A stretch of 20,789 nucleotides of DNA from Candidatus Nitrosopolaris nunavutensis (GTDB lineage Archaea; Thermoproteota; Nitrososphaeria; Nitrososphaerales; Nitrososphaeraceae), in assembly GCA_002501855.1 (NCBI GenBank), contig DAOM01000268.1, positions 1-20,789 of the forward strand, in the 5' to 3' direction. Of the stretch, positions 1-6,751 are shown piece by piece (positions within the stretch are counted from its first letter, which is position 1; the number at the start of each line of letters is the position of its first letter). A model generated the notes under the pieces. It made no database searches, was not told the origin of the DNA, and saw nothing but the letters and a program-made list of their open reading frames with translations. Made by a program: the position numbers and the translations under genes.

Positions 1-51
1 GGGAAGGCGTTTCTTACAGCTTGATCTGGGGATTCACCCAGTAAAAAAAGT

Positions 52-231
52 TCAGTGGCTATGTCCGCAACCACAACCGCCCATATCTTCGTGACCATGT
101 GACTGATTCTCAGCTTCGTGACCATGTGACTGATTCTCAGAGCATCCCGGGCAAATCGTTGTGCCAGTCTCAGTCTCCGACATAAACATAACACCACAAG
201 AGGTGCACTTTAATTTTTGAACTCCTTGCAT
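52..231 (-). CDS. Small His/Cys-rich putative zinc-binding protein (59 aa)
   Basis: This short gene encodes 59 residues from an ATG at 231 to a TGA at 52-54. The N-terminal half is a zinc-ribbon-like module with two Cys pairs: CTSC at residues 9-12 and CPGC at 27-30. The C-terminal half has two copies of a nine-residue His/Asn/Glu unit containing SHGHE, then a tail with two further Cys and two His (GGCGCGHSH). The four ribbon Cys probably bind one zinc, and the tail could bind zinc, nickel or copper; both statements are inference from residue pattern. No signal peptide or membrane segment is visible, so it is probably cytoplasmic. It is divergent from the next gene at 442. I do not recognise a named family. 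The ordered Cys/His pattern makes a real gene likely despite its size. Confidence 0.72.
   Translation of the reverse strand: MQGVQKLKCTSCGVMFMSETETGTTICPGCSENQSHGHEAENQSHGHEDMGGCGCGHSH
87..140 (-). repeat. Perfect 27-bp tandem duplication inside the His-rich gene
   Basis: Positions 87-113 and 114-140 are identical 27-base units with no spacer. Because 27 is a multiple of three, the duplication keeps the frame and adds nine residues containing one extra SHGHE metal-ligand cluster. Perfect identity suggests a recent event, or a unit that expands and contracts by slippage. Confidence 0.95.
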
Positions 232-441
232 AAATTACAAATTGCTATATCGTAATTAAAACGTTGCCTAGATTACAATACGTATATTGGTCAGATTATA
301 CTCGATGTAGCTACAGAAAAAATCTAAGCAATCTGAGAAATTGATTCTAAGAAGCAGAAAATAGATAGAAGCCTTTTCCGAGGACAAACAGCAGACAAAT
401 TAAATAAATAGTGTTTATAGGCAATATCATACACATCAGAA

Positions 442-1129
442 ATGGAAAAGTACTCTCGAACATGGAATTTTAATCACTCCGTACGGGTAGCTCTCTTCTT
501 CACAATAATAGCCGTATTTTTTTTTGCTCATGGTGTATTACTGGTGCTTCATTTGCTATATCGTCATCATCTGCAACGACACCCTCTGTAAAAATAATTT
601 CTCCTCATAAAGGTCAGCAGGTTCCGGTTGATAGCAATATCATCGTATCAGGAATATCTTCACCTGCACCCGCAGCAGATAAGACATATACTGATTGTAC
701 AGTTTTAGTACTTCTAGATGATATAAAACCATACCAAAAGGCAGCAGCAACAGGACATGGAGGAACAAACGATTATTCTATACGGAAATATACTATTACT
801 CCTAAATATGCAGCTTTAAAACAAGGCAAAATAAAATAACTTTCAAAGTATCTTGTATAGGAAGCTTTACTAATTTTACAAAATTTAAGAGCGTGAACGT
901 CACAGGGATAGGAGCAACTCATGGTGTGAACGGTCAGAATGGCCAAAATGGCGTTAATGGTTCATCTTTTGGTGGAAATGGTGAGCGAGGAGGTCTCGGA
1001 GGATCCGCCAATGGAGGCATAGCCGGTAGCAGCGGAAATGGGGGAAATGGAGGCATTGCTAATGGAGTTGGCGGAAAGGGTGGCAATGGAGGTAATGCAA
1101 ACGGCGGGAATGGTGGAAATGGGAGATGA
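442..1129 (+). pseudogene. Secreted Ig-like protein with Gly/Asn-rich tail, frameshifted twice
   Basis: Three reading frames join into one protein of about 229 residues. The ATG at 442 opens a basic N-terminus and hydrophobic signal peptide. The frame is lost near a run of nine T (517-525) and resumes with an Ala-Ser-Phe-Ala cleavage-like site, then a beta-rich domain starting VKIISPHKGQQ. A stop at 837-839 follows an A run (828-831); adding one base restores GKNKITFKVSC and leads to VNVTGIGATHGVNG. The last third is a Gly/Asn-rich repeat tail ending with TGA at 1127-1129. The domain matches, in order, the N-terminal domain of the 416-residue surface protein at 15884 (ISPxxGQ, a Cys, IKPY, NDYS, GxNK, SVNVTG). 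Both lesions are single-base losses next to homopolymers, so sequencing error or phase variation are alternatives to decay. It was probably an exported cell-surface protein. Confidence 0.75.
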
Positions 1130-1270
1130 GGAGGGAATAATAGTGTTGATAGTGCTACAACATATATTATTTGGATTTATCTAGAGAAATTTTTTGATTA
1201 TCCATCAAAGACTCAGTTCTATAATATTCTAGCACATTGATTATGAAGGCGAATTGAATGAAAACATTTA

Positions 1271-1648
1271 ATGGGTAAAGGACGGGACTATTTACGCAAA
1301 ATATGCTTCATTGCATTATCATCTAATGCAGATATCAGTTTTGCTGCTGTAGTTGACGATGATGGGAAACTAATTGTTGGTCAATCTAGACGGGGTAATA
1401 TGATATCTGGAAGAAAGGATCCTTTCGTAAATACTCATTACCCAGTTAGCAATCTATTTTACTTGAATTATCTAATTCCTACTATAAAAAAAGGAATTAT
1501 TACTGCTGACGTTCATCTGCAAGACAACTCAACAAAAATGCAATTCGAATTAATGCACATTGCAGATGATAATAAGATTGCGATTTCTCCACTAACTGGC
1601 ACTAAAGGCAAATATTTATGTGTCTATTTTTCCAGAGATATCAATTAA
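1271..1648 (+). CDS. Hypothetical roadblock-like protein (125 aa)
   Basis: An uninterrupted 125-residue frame with balanced composition and no signal peptide or membrane helix. The N-terminal part runs from a short helix into alternating beta strands (FAAVVDDDGKLIVGQSR, residues 24-40), the strand-turn-strand usual in roadblock/profilin-like folds. The second half has predicted strands ending in CVYFSRDIN. It reminds me of the small DUF6659-type proteins common in Thaumarchaeota, but I cannot confirm that assignment. Such proteins are often regulatory or scaffold subunits; its function here is unknown. The ATG at 1271 is used because another ATG at 1257 is out of frame. The neighbour at 2136 is also roadblock-like. 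Confidence 0.65.
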   Translation: MGKGRDYLRKICFIALSSNADISFAAVVDDDGKLIVGQSRRGNMISGRKDPFVNTHYPVSNLFYLNYLIPTIKKGIITADVHLQDNSTKMQFELMHIADDNKIAISPLTGTKGKYLCVYFSRDIN

Positions 1649-2135
1649 CTACCAGATCTCTGGATAGTATTATATTACGATTGAACTCGACGTTTTCTTA
1701 TGTGGCTGTCTTTTCTCCCGCACACAGAGAACCAAAAAAAGGACGAAGAAAGCCGAATAGTCTTTGTCGTTGCTGTTGAGAAACCAGTTAAACCGACATG
1801 GTAAGATTACAACAAAGTACTATCATAAGGGCCGTGCTGAAAACCGTTTGAACCGGATATTAGCCCATCCATCGTGTCTAAGATTAGTTAAATGTCTGAT
1901 TGTACGGATCTGTAAAGCGTATCAACTTCTTTCAGGTTTTCAAGAATAAATCCTCCAATTCAAGTTCATGTCGAGACAATTTTACATTCCCTCGGCCTCT
2001 AAGTCTAACGTCCGCTATTCTATAAGTGGTACGCTTTTCTCATGGGGGATGCATGAAGTGAATGTGTAGCCGTAAAAAAATCCTTCATACTTTTATTTCG
2101 CACCTTTAATATAAGACTTTCTTTTTCTAAAGGCG
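1649..2135. other. 487-base region without a supported gene
   Basis: No convincing gene was found. A 61-codon open frame at 1764-1949 on the plus strand starts with a non-ATG codon, is rich in Arg, Leu and His, and matches nothing I know. No tRNA-like T-loop was seen. The 3' end holds the TATA-like element of the next gene. Confidence 0.5.
2105..2114 (+). promoter_or_regulatory. TATA box for the DUF2173-like gene
   Basis: The element tttaatataa is centred about 27 bases before the ATG at 2136. That predicts transcription starting at or next to the start codon, which means a leaderless mRNA. No Shine-Dalgarno sequence precedes the ATG. Confidence 0.5.
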
Positions 2136-2474
2136 ATGGTTAATTTCGATGAATTGTTAACACTTGATGGCGTAGCTGCGGCTGGTGAATTCGCATCAGA
2201 TGGAAAAATCATTGAATATAGATCAAACACCGATATAGCGAAAGAAATTGCTGAAGTATCTGCTCAATTCTGCGCTACCGTTTCAATGCTCTTTAATACA
2301 TTGGCTGGAGCGTTTACGCGCTTTACTAAGACCACATGGGTGCCACAAAAGGTATGGTCATATTCTGGTGGCGACTGGACTGTAATCATTGGCGGTGGCG
2401 GCAATACTTGGGTATTTGTTGAAACAGCCAAGGCAGATTTCAACCAATTATTCAAAGCTCTTGCATACTCCTAA
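2136..2474 (+). CDS. DUF2173-like (roadblock-related) protein (112 aa)
   Basis: The 112-residue product has the layout I associate with DUF2173: an N-terminal LLTLDGVAAAGEFASDGKI (residues 7-25), a helical middle (AKEIAEVSAQFCATVSMLF), then WSYSGGDWTVIIGGGG and the closing VFVETAKADFNQLFKALAYS. The family is small, single-domain and structurally related to roadblock/LC7 proteins. Its function is not established, although members often occur near redox or signalling genes. No catalytic residues, signal peptide or metal site are seen. Length is typical for the family. It stands alone: upstream is a gene-free stretch and downstream is a dead phosphate permease. The ATG start agrees with a TATA box about 27 bases upstream. 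Confidence 0.8.
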   Translation: MVNFDELLTLDGVAAAGEFASDGKIIEYRSNTDIAKEIAEVSAQFCATVSMLFNTLAGAFTRFTKTTWVPQKVWSYSGGDWTVIIGGGGNTWVFVETAKADFNQLFKALAYS

Positions 2475-2500
2475 CTTGAAAACCTTGAAAATACACTCAC

Positions 2501-2518
2501 GGCTTTATTGAGCCTTTT
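2501..2518 (+). terminator. Possible terminator after the DUF2173-like gene
   Basis: A short GGCT/AGCC stem (2501-2504 with 2511-2514) is followed directly by TTTT, 26 bases past the stop codon. The stem has only 4 bp; archaeal termination mainly needs the T-run, so this is tentative. Confidence 0.3.
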
Positions 2519-2535
2519 GTATTGTATCGGAAAAG

Positions 2536-2903
2536 GAATTATGCCACCCGTCATCTTGCTGGATTGTCAGGAGCAATTATTTGGAATTTAGTTACTTGTA
2601 CTTTGCACTTCCATCATTTACTAGCCATGCACAAGTGGTTTAGTTGGCTCTGGACTAATAGCAGATGGTAGCAAAGCCGCTGTGTTGATTGATATTCAAA
2701 TGCCATTAACCTTCTAAGGTTAATTTTGCAATTGCGTTTGGTTTAGCTAGTTCTAAACACGTACTTTCCGCAAGTATTACGTCCCTTCCAAGGTTAATCC
2801 AGCAGTTGGAAAATGGCAACAAGTCAGCACTTTTTTCTAACTAATGTTGCAAACGACGCTCAAAAAACCACGCGTGTCAATACAACGTTACTGATTATCG
2901 GTG
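2536..2903 (+). pseudogene. Remnant of a PiT-family phosphate permease
   Basis: Scattered frames preserve family landmarks in the right order. First comes LAGLSGAIIWNLVT (around 2550-2600). In a second frame follows YFALPSFTSHAQVV, the counterpart of the PiT motif LPSSxSHAxxG. In a third frame comes LVGSGLIADGSKAAVLID. Near 2850-2903 is LTNVANDAQKTT, the counterpart of the GANDAQKTMG signature. PiT permeases import inorganic phosphate with a cation, and intact ones have ten or more membrane helices. Here the first half is absent, the motifs are separated by frameshifts and stops, and the stretch between them is much too short. It is a decayed fragment that cannot make a transporter. No PhoU/DUF47 partner is visible. 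Confidence 0.78.
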
Positions 2904-2979
2904 AATATCGAACACGAAAACATTTGTATCCCGGAAAGGAAAGCTTATAGATAATGGCAAAATAAAATTCATTTGATAT

Positions 2980-3297
2980 ATGCAATATCATAAGGCTGCT
3001 TTCCTTGGGCAAGAAAGGGCAAAAAAAGCTCAGATGAAATTATTTGATTATGCAGGATTCGCGATGCTAACGTATACTATCAAGCAAAGCGACAAAGGTT
3101 TTGAGCCAGTAGGTGAGGAAATGCTTGCTGGCAAAATAGCGAGGGGAGATGAGGCAATGTTATTTATCTGTGATAAAGATGGGTATGCAAAGGCACAATC
3201 AAAACCTTTGCCTATACAAAAAAGTGAGGAAATATATAGAAAGATGATAACAGACGGCATTCAAGAATTTATGGGTATGATTAAGACCGTTTCTTGA
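2980..3297 (+). CDS. Hypothetical protein (105 aa)
   Basis: An open frame of 105 residues with a charged, soluble composition. It starts with a Lys-rich helix (about residues 5-25), continues through strands (FAMLTYTIKQSD, AMLFICDKDGYAKAQ) and ends in an amphipathic helix (SEEIYRKMITDGIQEFMGMI). I do not recognise the family. Its 3' end overlaps the convergent pyrH gene by 17 bases. No good promoter is seen directly upstream, where the permease remnant lies. The frame on the opposite strand is open for 70 codons but looks like a shadow. Confidence 0.55.
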   Translation: MQYHKAAFLGQERAKKAQMKLFDYAGFAMLTYTIKQSDKGFEPVGEEMLAGKIARGDEAMLFICDKDGYAKAQSKPLPIQKSEEIYRKMITDGIQEFMGMIKTVS

Positions 3298-4030
3298 CCG
3301 TTGCGGCTCTCGTCAACGTCGGGTCAATTACTATCTCAGTCCCGACATGGTATTTGTTATTATTATTGATTGCATGTTTGATATTGTTGACGTTTGATCG
3401 CAAAACTTGTGTCGGGATTCTTGATCGTTCTATCACTTTAAGGGCAACAATATCGATTAGTTCATACGTTCCTGCCATTGAACTTTCATTTCCTAGAATT
3501 TCCATACATTCTTTGACTGTAATCTTTTTAAATAATTTTGCATCTCTGTTTATTTTGGGATCTGAATCATAAATCCCATCCACGTCGGTAGCATTTAGAA
3601 ACTTTGAAGCCTTTACTGTTTCGGCTATAAGTGCTGAAGTCGCATTTGTACTTTGACCAGGATGCAAACCGCCTGCAATTACTATTTTACCACTTGCTGC
3701 TGCTAATGCTACTTCTTCAAGATTTTTTGGAACTTGGGAAAAGGCCTGATCTCCTAATGTAACAAGCAACAGCTTTGCGTTCAAACGTGATACTTCAATC
3801 CCTATAATATCCAGATTTGCTTCATCTGACCCGAGACTCCTTGCGATATTTATGTAGTGGCGGGCAATTTCTCCCCCTCCTGTCACGACTACTGGTTGAA
3901 ATTTGTCACTGATTTCTAATAACATCTTAGCATATTTTGTGATAGACTCCTTACCGTTAGCAGTATTGAATATGCTGCCACTTAATTTTATGACTATTCT
4001 TCTTTTTTTATTCAGATTGATATTATTCAT
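3281..4030 (-). CDS. pyrH: UMP kinase, archaeal type
   Basis: Phosphorylates UMP to UDP with ATP, the committed step toward CTP and dTTP precursors, in the cytoplasm. The 249-residue product is an amino acid kinase fold protein: KLSGS near residue 15 (phosphate-binding lysine and glycines), VVVTGGGEIAR (nucleotide-phosphate loop), LNATDVDGIYDSDPK (the usual ATNVDGVYxxDPK nucleoside site), and AGTYELIDIVALKVIERS near the C-terminus. The start at 4030 gives the usual N-terminus just before the first strand and leaves 7 bases after the upstream HD gene. A start at 4087 would add 19 residues and overlap that gene by 50 bases, which is less likely. It has about 20 more residues than many archaeal homologues, at both ends. 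It is probably co-transcribed with the HD gene. Confidence 0.93.
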   Translation of the reverse strand: MNNINLNKKRRIVIKLSGSIFNTANGKESITKYAKMLLEISDKFQPVVVTGGGEIARHYINIARSLGSDEANLDIIGIEVSRLNAKLLLVTLGDQAFSQVPKNLEEVALAAASGKIVIAGGLHPGQSTNATSALIAETVKASKFLNATDVDGIYDSDPKINRDAKLFKKITVKECMEILGNESSMAGTYELIDIVALKVIERSRIPTQVLRSNVNNIKHAINNNNKYHVGTEIVIDPTLTRAATVKKRS

Positions 4031-4037
4031 GTCAAAC

Positions 4038-5309
4038 TTACCTTTTCCTGATTCTGTGCTTTTGGTACATGGAATCTTCTTCGCCAAGAACCTTTTTAAC
4101 AGATCGTTCCACCACTTCTCTATTTTTGAGGGTTGTATATACTCTTAGCATATCAAGAAAGCCTGTTACAGAATCAATAAGCGGAATCTCTGAGATGGGC
4201 GTTTCATATGCCCGTTCCTTGTCGACGAGCAATATCGAACTTATCTCTTTTTTAGTGGGCGTCAGCGGCATAGATGATGCTCTCGATGCATCGACAAAAA
4301 CGGAATTTTCTTGGACCCTTGCGCCTTCTGCTATCTGTGATGCCAGATTATGTAGTGCCCGTCTATCCATTTTTCTACAGATATCATCGTGCTTGTGTAA
4401 GAATTTTTCATAAACACATTTTAGCAATTTTCTGTTCCTGTAATCTGTTACTAGTCTGACTGCAACCTCATTGCTCTTATTAAGAGAGTGTATCTTCTCA
4501 AGAGTTGAATCATCAGTCAGGTTTAGATAATTATCTAGGGATGTGTCAGTTAAATTCAGCTGTTCATCTGCTAGCCTCATTGAATGAAGAAGCATGACTT
4601 CGGCCGATCTGACGGTTTTATGGAAATAGACTGCCTTGAACATTTCGTACCTAGAGATCAACATTGATTCAAATGAGTAGAGGGCGGATCTATTAATGGC
4701 TAGATGGGCATTCGAGACCACTTCAAACGAACTTATTAGTCTGTGATAGTCGATTTTACCATATTCAGCTCCAGTAAACAATCCATCTCGAGGTAAATAA
4801 TCCATAATATCTGCCGATAGTGCGCCGGCGATAATTTCGTTAAAGAATTTTATCTTTGATTCACCAAATGATAACTTACATATACCATTTGAATTGTAAC
4901 CGTGCTTTTTCAGAATATCGCTAATCTCTGTCTTGAGGATAATTTTCTTCCCCAAGTCCTCGTGGGTCAGGTCGCATTTTGCGCCTAACATTTCCTCAAA
5001 TAGGTGTGAAAATGGTCCATGTCCTATATCATGAAGCAAAGCTGCCAATCGTAACTCTTGAATACTTTCCTCTTTACTGAGATATCCCTTGGCAAGAAGA
5101 GTTTCCCCTGCGAAGCCTGCAACATGCATCGTCCCAAGTGAGTGTTCGAATCGAGAGTGCTGCGCGCTGGGATAAACCAAGTGTGCGCCAGAGAGTTGCT
5201 TTATTCTCCTCAAACGTTGGAACGCGGCAGTGTCCAAAAGTTCTCTTTCGACATTGGTGAAACGGATATATTGATGAACTGGATCGGTGATTTCTCCGGC
5301 AAACTTCAT
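4038..5309 (-). CDS. HD-domain phosphohydrolase, dGTPase-like (COG1078 type)
   Basis: A metal-dependent phosphohydrolase of 423 residues, typical length for the COG1078/dGTPase-like group. The N-terminal DPVHQYIRFTNVERELLDT and FQRLRRIKQLSG are family hallmarks. HD metal ligands are visible as H56 (in SRFEHSLGT), H93-D94 (LLHDIGHGPFSH), and D167 (SADIMDYLPRD). The C-terminal 200 residues are helical and variable. Characterised relatives hydrolyse dNTPs to deoxynucleoside and triphosphate; the substrate here is inferred. Lying directly upstream of pyrH and near tmk, it could tune dNTP pools. The start gives the standard N-terminus, and a TATA-like element lies about 37 bases upstream. Confidence 0.9.
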   Translation of the reverse strand: MKFAGEITDPVHQYIRFTNVERELLDTAAFQRLRRIKQLSGAHLVYPSAQHSRFEHSLGTMHVAGFAGETLLAKGYLSKEESIQELRLAALLHDIGHGPFSHLFEEMLGAKCDLTHEDLGKKIILKTEISDILKKHGYNSNGICKLSFGESKIKFFNEIIAGALSADIMDYLPRDGLFTGAEYGKIDYHRLISSFEVVSNAHLAINRSALYSFESMLISRYEMFKAVYFHKTVRSAEVMLLHSMRLADEQLNLTDTSLDNYLNLTDDSTLEKIHSLNKSNEVAVRLVTDYRNRKLLKCVYEKFLHKHDDICRKMDRRALHNLASQIAEGARVQENSVFVDASRASSMPLTPTKKEISSILLVDKERAYETPISEIPLIDSVTGFLDMLRVYTTLKNREVVERSVKKVLGEEDSMYQKHRIRKR

Positions 5310-5626
5310 AGCTCGATCTGATGGTTGTGTTTGTAAGGCAGAAAATTAAATCTACTGTATGTCAAGATACTGACTATTATTATCTTTCTGGCTCGCCCTG
5401 TAAAGTGTCATATCCTTGAACGCGACGAGTTCACTATTGTTTATAGTGAGTTCCAATCAGCTTATATGCGTCGAGTTTATTATCATTTCTCTTGTAGCTG
5501 ATCATCTAAGCTTGAAGAGCGGTGCTCGAGGTCTCGTAAGGGAGTCATTAACGATTGTTTTTTAGCAAACGAAAACAACTGAAATGATTTGTTTTTAGTC
5601 GAATTAATACTCGATCAGCGTGATAA
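5310..5626. other. 317-base spacer between tmk and the HD gene
   Basis: No gene is supported. It holds the promoter of the HD-pyrH unit at the left edge. The T-rich stretch after tmk on the minus strand (around 5570-5600) may end tmk transcription. No tRNA or strong inverted repeat was found. Confidence 0.5.
5342..5351 (-). promoter_or_regulatory. TATA-like element for the HD-pyrH unit
   Basis: On the minus strand this reads atttaatttt, centred about 37 bases before the ATG at 5309. It would give a leader of roughly 10 bases. Confidence 0.4.
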
Positions 5627-6256
5627 TCAGATGACATTCAGGAGTTTAACGATCTTCATTATTTCTTGATGGACTTGCTCCTTCCTTTTTTCACCATTGA
5701 TTATTTTCCATTTGAACTGTTTTGCAAGTTTACGATAATTCTTATTTACTTCTAAAAGCAATTTCTGATTTTTTTCAAACGAGTCCAGATCTCCCGCTTC
5801 TGACCGTTGGGACGATACGGTAGGACTAACGTCTAGGACTATAACTATATCTTCTTTGGGTAAACCCCGTTCCAGGTTAGTTAGCCAGTTAATATTAAGA
5901 CCATTTGAGACGCCATAAACAAGATTTGATTGGTAGTATCTGTTTATTACCACTATCGTGCCCGTCTCTGTCATACTTTCTATTTCTCTTTTCCTTTCCC
6001 ACCGGTTGGCTGACAAAAGCATATGTTTTAATTCATTGGAATACTCGCGTTTACCGTCTAAAAAGGCCCTTATTTCCATCCCAATTGGCGTAGTATAATC
6101 CGGAAAATCCATAACAACACATATTCGACCAGATAGTTTTAAAGAATCGATTAATAATCTAGACTGAGTCAGCTTTCCAGCTTTATCGGCTCCCTCAATT
6201 ACAATTATCTTGCCTTTACCCAATAATTGGTTGCGAACTTGCATCAATAAAAACAT
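5627..6256 (-). CDS. tmk: Thymidylate kinase (dTMP kinase), eukaryote-like motif pattern
   Basis: Phosphorylates dTMP to dTDP for DNA synthesis. The 209-residue protein is a P-loop kinase: EGADKAGKLTQ at residues 21-31, which resembles the eukaryotic EGVDRAGKSTQ more than the bacterial EGxDGxGKTT. FPDYTTPIG (51-59) also resembles the eukaryotic FPxxxTxIG dTMP site. The usual DRY motif reads NRY here (105-107, in VVINRYYQSNLVYG), so the Asp is replaced by Asn. The lid holds R151. Length is normal. The ATG at 6256 is taken, although Met5 (MQVRN) is equally possible. It is a single gene with its own TATA box, on the same strand as HD-pyrH further downstream. Confidence 0.9.
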   Translation of the reverse strand: MFLLMQVRNQLLGKGKIIVIEGADKAGKLTQSRLLIDSLKLSGRICVVMDFPDYTTPIGMEIRAFLDGKREYSNELKHMLLSANRWERKREIESMTETGTIVVINRYYQSNLVYGVSNGLNINWLTNLERGLPKEDIVIVLDVSPTVSSQRSEAGDLDSFEKNQKLLLEVNKNYRKLAKQFKWKIINGEKRKEQVHQEIMKIVKLLNVI

Positions 6257-6286
6257 GTTGAAAGAACTTTATTATATTATTTTTAT

Positions 6287-6296
6287 CTATAAAATA
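6287..6296 (-). promoter_or_regulatory. TATA box for tmk
   Basis: The minus strand reads tattttatag, centred about 35 bases upstream of the tmk ATG. This predicts a leader of about 9 bases. Confidence 0.45.
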
Positions 6297-6626
6297 CTAC
6301 CAGCGCAACAGTTTCCTCCACTAGTATCACCATTGGTTACTAATGGAGTAGTATTCCCCGGTTACATCGGTATCATGGAAAAGCCTGTCAATTTGTTCAG
6401 CCAAGAATGACACATCAAACAAGATCAGGACCAATTTTGGCACTGGATAAGGATACTGGACAAGAACCATGGAAGTTTAATGTTGCCGGTCCAATAATGG
6501 TGGGCGGACCATCTCTGGGAGATGGTGCTCTTTCTTCCTACAGGTAAAGTTCAAGGGTACAATGGAGTTGGAGGATCGATGGCTGCGCTTGAATTACCAG
6601 CGAACCAGAGCGTCAACGGTAAATGA
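6291..6626 (+). pseudogene. C-terminal remnant of a PQQ-type beta-propeller (quinoprotein-like) gene
   Basis: Three frames give a continuous beta-propeller C-terminus. The first carries QFPPLVSPLVTNGVVFPGY and ends at a TGA (6408-6410). The second has PILALDKDTGQEPWKFNVAG, the classic PQQ repeat pattern aLDxxTGxexWkf, then IMVGGPSLGDGAL. The third continues with FLPTGKVQGYNGVGGSM and AALELP, ending at TGA 6624-6626. PQQ-type propellers form secreted dehydrogenases or BamB-like scaffolds; which one this was cannot be told. The N-terminal majority of the gene is missing, and the fragment begins within the promoter region of the divergent tmk gene. Two frameshifts and truncation show that it is dead. 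Confidence 0.75.
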
Positions 6627-6700
6627 CAATGATTATCACCTCAAACTTTGCATCCAGTGACTGTGTTATTTTCCCCCGAAATTTGAGGTACAGATAGACA

Positions 6701-6719
6701 TTAATTTAATTAATTTAAT
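6701..6719 (+). promoter_or_regulatory. AT-rich TATA region for the HAD gene
   Basis: A near-palindromic run of ttaatttaat repeats lies 33-51 bases before the ATG at 6752, a suitable place for a TATA box with a short leader. Confidence 0.4.
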
Positions 6720-6751
6720 CAGATTCCAATGCGCCACAAGCACGAATTTGT

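Noticed and set aside
1764..1949. 61-codon plus-strand frame rich in Arg/Leu/His
   Set aside because: Non-ATG start, odd composition, no motif, and no promoter; treated as chance.
6638..6689. 8-bp inverted repeat (acctcaaa / tttgaggt) upstream of the HAD gene
   Set aside because: Short arms with a 36-base loop are expected by chance in AT-rich DNA; no T-run or gene context supports a terminator or operator.
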